Source: an uncultured Clostridia bacterium (GTDB taxonomy: Bacteria > Bacillota > Clostridia > Oscillospirales > Oscillospiraceae). Taken from it: 9,543 bases of DNA. The notes under the pieces were generated by a model. The model had not been told where the DNA came from. It did not search any database and worked only from the letters and a program-made list of their open reading frames with translations. Positions 1 through 5,416 of this stretch are shown here, piece by piece (the first letter of the stretch is position 1; each line of letters starts with the position of its first letter). A program made the position numbers and the translations under genes. Location: positions 1 through 9,543 of the forward strand of contig CAMGCA010000057.1 in assembly GCA_946011705.1 (NCBI GenBank), read 5' to 3'.

Positions 1-43
1 GGTCAAATCGGTGCCAAGATCCCTCGACGACCCTCGGGATGAC
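1..43. repeat. Right end of a palindromic intergenic repeat (truncated at window edge)
   Basis: Bases 5-26 closely match bases 2222-2243 of the complete element at 2164-2277: both contain AAATCGGTGC, one differing base, then AAGATCC and TCG. Both copies end in a GGATGAC terminus. The middle of this copy is shorter and diverged (about 15 bases between the match and the terminus, against about 30 in the other copy). It appears to be the right arm of a second member of the same family, with its left arm outside the window. No coding sequence is associated. Confidence 0.6.
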
Positions 44-234
44 ACGGTTTTCTTTATCAGATAAAGCACAATTTATCTGACCAGAGAACGATACCGAGCA
101 CGCCCAATGGTGTAACGACTACTGCCGGTGTTCGTAACGTATTGTCAGCGGCCACTGGCCGCCGGTCGAGGGGCCCTAAGGATGTGCGATAACCGCCCAG
201 CGTCCGCAACGCATTGCCCGCCGGCGCTGCCGGC
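44..234. other. Intergenic region downstream of the SPFH operon
   Basis: No credible gene is seen here. It holds an AT-rich hairpin at 57-80 (TCAGATAAA / TTTATCTGA, 9 bp, 6-base loop) and a smaller overlapping palindrome at 52-66 (CTTTATC-A-GATAAAG). It also holds two degenerate GC-rich repeat units at about 128-163 and 174-235. The hairpin is the only candidate 3' end for the minus-strand operon, but no T-tract follows it on that strand, so a classical intrinsic terminator cannot be claimed. A 109-codon open frame across 57-386 on the minus strand is low-complexity Ala/Pro/Thr and overlaps the TPM gene, so it is not accepted as a gene. Confidence 0.5.
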
Positions 235-235
235 C
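128..235. repeat. Two degenerate copies of a GC-rich repeat
   Basis: Unit one (128-163) aligns without gaps to about 3762-3797 at roughly 27 of 36 positions, including the shared tail CTGrCCGCCGG. Unit two (174-235) aligns to about 3738-3801, sharing AAGGAT, CCCAGCGT, ACGC and TTG blocks in the same order and spacing. Unit one contains the palindrome GCGGCCA-C-TGGCCGC. The copies lie on either side of the three-gene minus-strand operon. They look like degenerate members of a dispersed palindromic repeat, but the alignment is by eye. Confidence 0.4.
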
Positions 236-1026
236 TAGAATTTGCCGCTGGTGCCGGAGAAGCCGTCGGAGCTGTGAGAATGACTGCCGGAGCTGCCGGA
301 ATCATTCTTTTCAATCTTATGCCGTACCTCCGTGGTGTGGCTGTAAACATCCCGTTTCCGAGTGATATGGACGTCACCGTGCACATAGTCCAGCGCGCCG
401 GTCTGCTCGTGCACCTTCTTGCGCATCATGGCCCGCTGAATCAGGCAGACGATGAGAGAAATCACCACGCCCAGAATCAGACTCCAGACCCACAGTACGC
501 CGCCGGTAATCCAGCTGTGCCGATCGTAGATGCGTCCCTCCCGGGCCTGCGAAAGCAGATCGTCGGTGTAGGAAAGATAGTTATAAACGCCGTGAAACCA
601 GTCGTCGTCGGCAAAGTCATCCAGAAAGTGCTCGCAGATGTATTCCCGGCCATAATCTGTCAGGGCAGTTTCACCGAAGCCGTGAACGATCAGACAGTAG
701 TCCCGCTCCGCCATGGACAGAATCAGCATTACGCCGTCCTTTCCCTCGCCCATACCGAAGTCGCTGGCAAGGAAAAACTGCCGGGCCACGTTGAAGATAT
801 CCGCGTCACCGTAGATCCGGAAATCATCCACGGCCACGAAATACCCGGCGCACTGCCGCTGCGTGGAAATCTCCTGAGCGTAGTCTTCCAGCGTCCAGTA
901 CTCCTCATCGGTCAGGAGCCCTGCCGTGTCGAAGACGCAGGATTCCGGGGATTCCGCTGCCGACGCGGGAATTATAAAAAGAAACAGAAGGAGGACTTAC
1001 ACAATAAAAAAAATCAGTCGTTTCAT
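235..1026 (-). pseudogene. TPM-domain membrane protein (YgcG/YdjH-like) with an in-frame stop in the signal peptide
   Basis: Read from the ATG at 1026, the frame encodes 263 residues interrupted at codon 10 by TAA (997-999). The start is convincing: AAGGAGG overlaps the stop of the upstream gene, and the residues around the stop (MKRLIFFIV, stop, VLLLFLFIIPASAAES) form one continuous signal peptide in one frame. This argues for a point nonsense change (for example TTA to TAA), not an indel. After cleavage comes a TPM domain at about residues 30-150 (FDTAGLLTDEEYWTLEDYA, then GMGEGKDGVMLILSMAERD), a membrane segment at about 172-196, and a Ser/Gly/His-rich tail (DSGSSGSHSHSSDGFSGTSG). TPM domains occur in secreted or membrane proteins linked to membrane stress and photosystem repair; the exact activity is unclear. 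No ATG, GTG or TTG lies between the stop and the GTG at 837, which is inside the TPM domain and has no ribosome binding site, so restart is unlikely. The body is intact, so the lesion is recent or a sequencing error, or readthrough occurs. Confidence 0.8.
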
Positions 1027-1038
1027 ACCGCCGCCTCC

Positions 1039-2139
1039 TTAACCGAACAGGGACAGGATCATCCGGGTAATGCCGGAAAACCGTAGAACCAGCGTCACAA
1101 TCAGGGTCAGAACCCCCAGATTCCGCCAGAACAGGCCATTATCCGTGGGCAGCTCTCCCACGAACTTGCCCGTCTGTCCGTTCATGGCAAAGAGATAATT
1201 CTCATCCCGCCACTTCGTGGTCAGCATCCACACGGGCAGCAGGGCGTAGTGAGCTTCCTGTTTCTCTACCTTCCCGACGAAGCCCTCAGGAACCACCACC
1301 GCGTGGTTAATATCCCGGCGAAGGCAATCTTCCAGCGTCTCCTTGCACCGGGCCTCCATTCTGGGAGCGCTTTCCTCGGCGGACACGTCGTAGCGGTCGG
1401 CCAGAAATCCCGGCAGGTAGGCGGCGGCGACGGTCTTTAGCGGGGTATAGGCGCAGTGTTCCAGCGAATCCATGTAGTTGTCGGGCATCTTTTTGGAGCC
1501 GTCCACAGGAATCCTGTTAAATTCAGCGCTTCCGGCTCGCTCCACGTTGTAGTGCATGGTCCGTGTAACCTCGTAGTCCCCTTCCCGGAGGGTCACGCTG
1601 TCCTGACCCTCATACCTGCCGGAGCCGGATACCGTGGCGTCGAAGAGCCAGAAGGGCACATAGACCCCCTGCACCTTTTCAATGTGGTTATCCGACCGGA
1701 ACAGCTTGGGAAGATAGCAGTTGCGCTTGCGGTAGTGCTTGTGCAGCGCGGCAACCGCGGCTTCCTTCTCAATTTTGAAGGGGAGCACAAATTCCGGCTT
1801 CAGCGCCCCGGACAGCTGTCCGGGAACAACCGAGGGATTTCCGCAGTAGGGGCAGGACGTGGCGGCGGTGGTTTTTTCGGTGATCAGCTCCGCGCCGCAG
1901 GCGGGACACTGGTAGGCCCGGAGATTCTCATCCAGATCCCAGGCAGTCTCTTCCGCCCGGGCTTCCGCTTTTTCGGAAGCCTCCGCTGCGACTTTGTCCT
2001 TTTCGGCATAGAGTGCCTCCACCTCCGCCACGGAATAGCTGCTTCCGCAGAAATCGCACTGGAGCTTCCCGCTTTCCCCGTCAAACCGCAGCGGCGCGGT
2101 ACAGGCCGGACATTGGTAGTTGGTAATTTCAGATTCCAT
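1039..2139 (-). CDS. Zinc-ribbon membrane protein (YdjG-like, TFIIB-type zinc ribbon)
   Basis: This 366-residue protein has two CxxC...CxxC zinc ribbons in its N-terminal quarter: C10/C13/C28/C31 (YQCPAC, QCDFCG) and C78/C81/C96/C99 (YQCPACGAEL, SCPYCG). They are separated by an Ala/Glu/Lys-rich, probably helical or coiled stretch at about 41-70. The rest is a globular domain with aromatic motifs VYVPFWLFDA (about 159-168) and ALLPVWMLTTKW (about 299-310), then one membrane segment near the C-terminus (about 341-356). This is the layout of B. subtilis YdjG-like proteins, which sit with SPFH and TPM proteins. The start at 2139 is chosen because AGGAGG lies 7 bases upstream; the ATG eight codons earlier would put that ribosome binding site inside the gene. 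The stop is 12 bases from the next start, so the two genes are translationally close. It is probably a cytoplasmic zinc-binding protein anchored in the membrane; its ligand is unknown. Confidence 0.85.
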   Translation of the reverse strand: MESEITNYQCPACTAPLRFDGESGKLQCDFCGSSYSVAEVEALYAEKDKVAAEASEKAEARAEETAWDLDENLRAYQCPACGAELITEKTTAATSCPYCGNPSVVPGQLSGALKPEFVLPFKIEKEAAVAALHKHYRKRNCYLPKLFRSDNHIEKVQGVYVPFWLFDATVSGSGRYEGQDSVTLREGDYEVTRTMHYNVERAGSAEFNRIPVDGSKKMPDNYMDSLEHCAYTPLKTVAAAYLPGFLADRYDVSAEESAPRMEARCKETLEDCLRRDINHAVVVPEGFVGKVEKQEAHYALLPVWMLTTKWRDENYLFAMNGQTGKFVGELPTDNGLFWRNLGVLTLIVTLVLRFSGITRMILSLFG

Positions 2140-2163
2140 AATCTTCCTCCTCAAGAAACCCAT

Positions 2164-2277
2164 GTCATCCTGAGCGAGCGACGCGAGTCGAAGGATCTGC
2201 GCATTTCATTGGGCAAATGGAAAAATCGGTGCGAAGATCCTTCGGCTGCGCGGCAGAGCCGCTTCGCTCAGGATGAC
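2164..2277. repeat. 114-bp palindromic repeat between operon genes
   Basis: The ends are perfect 14-base inverted repeats (GTCATCCTGAGCGA at 2164-2177, TCGCTCAGGATGAC at 2264-2277). A second perfect inner pair follows (CGAAGGATCT at 2189-2198, AGATCCTTCG at 2235-2244). The arms are GC-rich and the centre AT-rich, so a transcript of either strand could fold into a long hairpin. It fills most of the 151-base gap between the SPFH gene stop (2291) and the next start (2139). A partial second copy lies at 1-43. No transposase is present, so this is a MITE-like or REP-like non-autonomous repeat. It could reduce or process the transcript between the two genes. Confidence 0.8.
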
Positions 2278-2290
2278 AGAGTGATTCTAT

Positions 2291-3613
2291 TTATACAACG
2301 TCCCCGTCGTCAAAGGGATCGCCGCATTCGGGGCAGAATTTAGGCGGTTTCGTGCCCTTTGGCGGCTCCCAGCCGCACTTGTCGCAGCGGTACTGCGGTA
2401 CCCCGGCGGGCTTTTTCGCCCCGCACTCGGGGCAGAATTTCCCCTTGTTCACCGAGCCGCAGGCACAGACCCAGCCCTGGTCCTCCGGCTTCTTTGCGCC
2501 GCATTCGGGGCAGAATTTGCCGGTGGCCGTGGCGCCGCAGGAGGGGCACTTCCAGCCGCCTGCCGGTGCCGCGGGCGCGGCGGGTGCCGGTGCGGCAGCC
2601 TGTTGCTGCTGGGCCATCTGATAGAACTGAGCCGCCGCGTTTCCGCCGGTCTGCTGGGCCATGTTCATGCCCATGAAGCCCAAGGCGGCACCGCCGGCGT
2701 TGTTAGCGGCATCCCGCATGGATTGATCCTGAGATCTGGCAAGCTGCTGAGCAGCCATCTGGGGGGTGCGGAAGGCGGTAGCAGACTGATACTGCTGAAC
2801 CCGCGCCACATCTTCATCCAGAGGCGTCATGCTGGAGATGCCGATGTCCACGATTTCCAGCCCCCGCTTGTCCCGCCATTTTTTGCTTAAGATGTCATTG
2901 AGGGTGTCCGCCAGCTCCATGGTGTGCATCTGCAGGGCGCTGTAGCGGATGCCCATTTCGGAAATCCGTCCGAAGGCCATGCCCAGCGCGCCCAGCAGCT
3001 CGGAACGAAGCTGTTCGTCCAGCCGGCTGCGGGTATAGGGCTCGGAAATGTTGCCGCAGACATGCTTGTAGAACAGAACCGGGTCGCAGATGCGGTAGGA
3101 GAACACGCCGAAGCAGCGAAGGCGCACATCCATATCAAGGCCCACGTTATTGTCCACCACCCGGAAGGGGATGGGGCTGGGTGTACCGTATTTGTTGCCG
3201 GTGATCTCCTTGGTGTTGAAGTAATAGATGCGCTGATCCTTGGAAGGCTCTCCGCCGAAGGTAAAGCGCTTTCCGAATTCATTGATAGACTTGCCCAGGC
3301 TGTCACCAAAGTTTCCGCTGAAAACACTGGGGGAGGAGGAAGCATCGTAGGTGTATTCGCCGGGCTCGGCGGCAAATTCCACAAGCTTGCCCTGAGCCAC
3401 GATCATCCTACACTGACCGTCGGCAACCAGAATCACGGAGCCGCTGGTGATGATGTTGTCGCTTCCCTTGTTGTTGATGCTGCGGCGTCCGCCGGACTTT
3501 CTGCCCTTCAGAGCCAGAACCCCCTCAGACATCGCGTCACAGGTGAAAAACTCCTTCCATTGATCTGCCAGCACGCCGCCGGCGGCATTCAGACCCGCAC
3601 GAATCAGTCCCAT
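2291..3613 (-). CDS. SPFH/virion-core-like protein with three C-terminal zinc ribbons (YdjI-like)
   Basis: The 440-residue product begins MGLIRAGLNAAGGVLADQWK, typical of SPFH-domain proteins of the YdjI/virion-core type. The SPFH-like region spans about residues 25-290. A Gln/Met/Ala-rich linker (about 290-352) follows, then three tandem zinc ribbons: CPSC...CPEC (about 356-371), CACG...CPEC (about 383-397) and CDKC...CPEC (about 410-430). The middle one uses CxC for its first pair. SPFH proteins oligomerise at membranes as scaffolds; in B. subtilis YdjI belongs to the pspA-ydjGHI stress locus. It is the first gene of the operon here, followed by the YdjG-like and TPM genes. The ATG at 3613 is preferred over the one at 3619: AAAGGAG lies 7 bases upstream of the former but only 1 base from the latter. 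The B. subtilis homologue is shorter, so the extra ribbons are notable. There is no signal peptide or obvious membrane segment. Confidence 0.87.
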   Translation of the reverse strand: MGLIRAGLNAAGGVLADQWKEFFTCDAMSEGVLALKGRKSGGRRSINNKGSDNIITSGSVILVADGQCRMIVAQGKLVEFAAEPGEYTYDASSSPSVFSGNFGDSLGKSINEFGKRFTFGGEPSKDQRIYYFNTKEITGNKYGTPSPIPFRVVDNNVGLDMDVRLRCFGVFSYRICDPVLFYKHVCGNISEPYTRSRLDEQLRSELLGALGMAFGRISEMGIRYSALQMHTMELADTLNDILSKKWRDKRGLEIVDIGISSMTPLDEDVARVQQYQSATAFRTPQMAAQQLARSQDQSMRDAANNAGGAALGFMGMNMAQQTGGNAAAQFYQMAQQQQAAAPAPAAPAAPAGGWKCPSCGATATGKFCPECGAKKPEDQGWVCACGSVNKGKFCPECGAKKPAGVPQYRCDKCGWEPPKGTKPPKFCPECGDPFDDGDVV

Positions 3614-3620
3614 AATCATT

Positions 3621-3627
3621 CTCCTTT
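3621..3627 (-). promoter_or_regulatory. Ribosome binding site of the SPFH gene (start-deciding)
   Basis: AAAGGAG on the minus strand. It is 7 bases from the ATG at 3613 but only 1 base from the ATG at 3619, which decides the start. Confidence 0.75.
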
Positions 3628-3658
3628 GCTATATTATGATGGGTTTGCTTCTAATTGC

Positions 3659-3687
3659 AGTATAGCAAAATCGCGGAGGCATTGCAA
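3659..3687 (-). promoter_or_regulatory. Sigma-A promoter of the SPFH-zinc ribbon-TPM operon
   Basis: On the minus strand, TTGCAA (3682-3687) is separated by exactly 17 bases from TATACT (3659-3664), and TGC directly precedes the -10, giving an extended -10 promoter. The predicted transcript starts near 3652 and leaves a leader of about 40 bases. No ECF-type motif (such as a SigW-like AAC/CGT pair) was seen, unlike the SigW control known for the B. subtilis ydj locus. Confidence 0.7.
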
Positions 3688-4003
3688 GGAAAAATGTTGG
3701 GGTTTTTCCTATCATCGAGCGGCTCCGGTCGGGCGGTAGGAAGGATATTTGTCCACTGCCCAGCGTTCCCGACGCGTTGACGGCGGCCGCTGACCGCCGG
3801 GAAAATACGTTTTTCCGCCGTTCAGGAACATTTTGGTAGAATGCTGTAAAATATCATCCATCAATCCTGCGGCAATGGTCAGATTGCACAAAGCAATGGT
3901 GTTTCCAGACAATCCCAGCCCCGATTTTTGCATAATTGTTCATCAAAAATCGCAGAGAATCTGGAAAATAGCCGGTCAAAACCGGGAGCGTTGGGAGCGC
4001 GAT
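3688..4003. other. Divergent intergenic region without a gene
   Basis: This stretch lies between the two divergent promoters. It holds one copy of the degenerate GC-rich repeat (about 3738-3801) and otherwise AT-richer sequence with no recognisable gene. Short open frames here lack ribosome binding sites and protein-like composition. No RNA gene is recognised. Confidence 0.5.
3738..3801. repeat. Third copy of the degenerate GC-rich repeat
   Basis: It shares AAGGAT, CCCAGCGT, ACGC and TTG blocks with 174-235, and GTTC...ACG...TTG...GCGGCC...CTG...CCGCCGG with 128-163, in the same order and spacing. The core can pair as a GC-rich hairpin (GGCGG with CCGCC). It lies upstream of the SPFH operon, while the other two copies lie downstream of it. 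Confidence 0.4.
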
Positions 4004-4027
4004 GCAATTTTGCACTTGCAAAATTGC
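4004..4027. promoter_or_regulatory. 24-bp perfect palindrome, likely operator over the -35 of the TRAP promoter
   Basis: The arms GCAATTTTGCA (4004-4014) and TGCAAAATTGC (4017-4027) are exact reverse complements around a 2-base centre, CT. The right arm covers the -35 hexamer TTGCAA (4016-4021). A dimeric helix-turn-helix regulator bound here would compete with RNA polymerase, so repression of the transporter is the simplest reading. The regulator is not encoded in the window and the site is not confidently assigned to a family. Confidence 0.7.
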
Positions 4028-4043
4028 AAAAGCATGATATAAT
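4016..4043 (+). promoter_or_regulatory. Extended -10 promoter of the TRAP transporter operon
   Basis: TTGCAA (4016-4021), a 16-base spacer, and a perfect TATAAT (4038-4043) preceded by TGA (extended -10). Transcription should start near 4050, giving a leader of about 43 bases that includes a small hairpin (ACTCCGT-GAA-ACGGAGT, 4057-4073) just before the AAGGAGG ribosome binding site (4078-4084). Confidence 0.8.
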
Positions 4044-4092
4044 GCAGCTATCACGCACTCCGTGAAACGGAGTACACAAGGAGGATAAGGCA

Positions 4093-5061
4093 ATGAAAAT
4101 GAAGAAGGTTCTCTCCATCGTTCTGGCAGCTATCATGGCAGTGACTCTTCTGGCAGCCTGCGGCGGCAAGTCCGCGACCAAGATGACCATGGGCACTGGC
4201 GGCACCTCTGGCACCTACTACGCCTTCGGCGGTGTACTTGGTCAGTACATCAACAACAATGCGGGCATTGAAGTGAACGTGGTTTCCACTGACGGTTCCA
4301 AGGCTAACATTGAATCCATCGATTCCGGTGACTATCAGCTGGGAACCGTACAGTCTGATGTTATGGCTTACGCCTGGGCTGGCTCCCGCTCCTTCGAGAG
4401 CACTGGCGCCATCGACTCCTTCCGGGTGGTGGGCGGCCTGTACGCCGAGGCGGTTCAGCTGATCACCATGGACCCCAACATCAAGTCTGTCGCTGACCTG
4501 GCAGGCAAGAGCGTCTCCATCGGCGCCCCCGGCTCCGGCGTTTACTTCAACGCCATGGACGTGCTCACCGCCGCCGGTCTGACCGAGAATGACATCAAGC
4601 CCCAGTACCAGAGCTTCGCAGACAGCTCCGTTGCTCTGATGGACGGCAAGATCGACGCCGCTTTCATCGTGTCTGGCGCTCCCACTGCCGCCATCACCGA
4701 GCTGTGCACCACCAATGACGCATATCTGGTGCCCATCGACGGCGCTGTCGCCGACAAGCTGATGGCTGACTGCCCCTTCTACACCACCTACAGCATTCCC
4801 GCCGGTACCTATAATGGCCAGGATGCGGATGTGACCACCGTCACCGTTAAGGCCACCCTGATCGTCTCCGCTTCCGCCAGCGACGAGGATGTATACAACC
4901 TGACCAAAGCCATCTTCGACAACGTGGACGCCATCGCCGCCGAGAACGGCAAGGGCAAGGAGCTGAGCGTTGAGAACGCAACCTCCGGTATGTCCGCTCC
5001 CTTCCACGCCGGAGCCGCCAAGTACTACGCTGAGAAGGGCGTCACCGTGGAGACCAAGTAA
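4093..5061 (+). CDS. TAXI family TRAP transporter solute-binding lipoprotein
   Basis: The 322-residue protein has a lipoprotein signal peptide (MKMKKVLSIVLAAIMAVTLL) and a lipobox ending at Cys23 (LAAC-GG), so it should be lipid-anchored on the outer face of the membrane. The mature part opens with MGTGGTSGTYYAFGGVLGQY, the characteristic TAXI-receptor start, then IESIDSGDYQLGTVQSDVMAYAW, DLAGKSVSIGAPGSGVYFNA and KIDAAFIVSGAPTAAI, all typical of the family. The length is normal (about 310-340). It would capture a solute and deliver it to the fused TRAP permease encoded downstream; TAXI systems pair with such fused permeases. The substrate cannot be read from sequence; organic acids or amino acids such as glutamate are known for relatives. 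AAGGAGG sits 8 bases before the ATG. A palindrome-overlapped promoter lies just upstream. Confidence 0.93.
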   Translation: MKMKKVLSIVLAAIMAVTLLAACGGKSATKMTMGTGGTSGTYYAFGGVLGQYINNNAGIEVNVVSTDGSKANIESIDSGDYQLGTVQSDVMAYAWAGSRSFESTGAIDSFRVVGGLYAEAVQLITMDPNIKSVADLAGKSVSIGAPGSGVYFNAMDVLTAAGLTENDIKPQYQSFADSSVALMDGKIDAAFIVSGAPTAAITELCTTNDAYLVPIDGAVADKLMADCPFYTTYSIPAGTYNGQDADVTTVTVKATLIVSASASDEDVYNLTKAIFDNVDAIAAENGKGKELSVENATSGMSAPFHAGAAKYYAEKGVTVETK

Positions 5062-5090
5062 TCCCGGCGCTTTCATAGCAACGCATCATC

Positions 5091-5119
5091 TGGCTGCGGC
5101 GAGCATTTCGCCGCAGCCA
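5091..5119 (+). promoter_or_regulatory. 12-bp stem-loop after the receptor gene (attenuator or mRNA stabiliser)
   Basis: TGGCTGCGGCGA (5091-5102) and TCGCCGCAGCCA (5108-5119) pair perfectly around GCATT. No T-tract follows, so it is more likely a partial terminator or a barrier to 3' exonucleases than a full intrinsic terminator. Placed between receptor and permease genes, it would favour more receptor than permease mRNA, as is common for binding-protein transporters. A second, smaller hairpin lies at 5164-5177 (GGGAGC-CT-GCTCCC). Confidence 0.65.
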
Positions 5120-5184
5120 ATTCGCAAATATTGCAGGGCGGAGGAAAAGCCCCCGCGCAGTGGGGGAGCCTGCTCCCTTATCGA

Positions 5185-5331
5185 AATTGACAATTGAAAA
5201 TTGACAATTTGGGAATCACCTATGGGAAAAGAGGGAAATAATTTTTGAACAAGCGGCCAGCTGCTGCTTTCATTTCAATTTATCCCGAAGGGATACCACA
5301 ATTGTCAACTGTCAACTGTTAATTGTCAATT
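5185..5331. repeat. 147-bp inverted-repeat element with ATTGACAATT-type ends
   Basis: The left end has two AATTGACAATT-like or ATTGACAATT units; the right end carries their reverse complement (AATTGTCAATT at 5321-5331, with TTGTCAACTGTCAACTG just before). The interior contains a small hairpin TATCCC-GAA-GGGATA (5281-5295) and no open reading frame. It is a MITE-like, non-autonomous element that takes up much of the 355-base gap between receptor and permease genes. Nothing else gene-like is visible in this gap. Confidence 0.65.
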
Positions 5332-5352
5332 CATCCCGTACCATACGATAAT
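5323..5352 (+). promoter_or_regulatory. Possible secondary promoter for the permease at the repeat end
   Basis: TTGTCA (5323-5328), formed by the right end of the inverted-repeat element, lies 18 bases from GATAAT (5347-5352). This could give the permease gene its own transcript, starting about 60 bases upstream of its ATG. The spacing is slightly long, there is no extended -10, and the region is AT-rich, so a chance match is possible. Confidence 0.35.
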
Positions 5353-5416
5353 TGTTTTTAATTTGCGGCGCGATATGGCAGCCCGCGTCTGAGGAATATT
5401 TGGAAGGAGATTGAGT

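Noticed and set aside
57..80. Intrinsic terminator of the minus-strand operon
   Set aside because: The hairpin is real, but the bases after it on the minus strand (TAAAGAAAACC) form no T-tract and the stem is AT-rich.
235..837. A functional 200-residue protein starting at GTG 837
   Set aside because: This start is within the TPM domain, has no ribosome binding site, and would lack the signal peptide that is visible upstream in the same frame.
1003..1013. A homopolymer-length (frameshift) explanation of the TPM gene stop
   Set aside because: The hydrophobic signal peptide continues in the same frame on both sides of the stop; changing the A/T run length would destroy the fit, so a point change is the better explanation.
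1456..2343. A 295-codon plus-strand open frame across the zinc-ribbon gene
   Set aside because: It crosses the palindromic repeat and lies antisense to a well-supported zinc-ribbon protein; its tail is translated repeat sequence.
3620..3720. A SigW/ECF-type promoter for the SPFH operon
   Set aside because: It was expected from the B. subtilis ydj locus, but no AAC/CGT-type pair is seen; a clear sigma-A extended -10 promoter is present instead.
4051..5076. A 341-codon open frame antisense to the TAXI receptor
   Set aside because: Shadow of the receptor gene: Gly/Val/His-rich with no credible start signal, and it runs through the plus-strand promoter.
5185..5331. CRISPR array
   Set aside because: The repeated ATTGACAATT units are short, inverted and not separated by uniform spacers; no cas genes are present.
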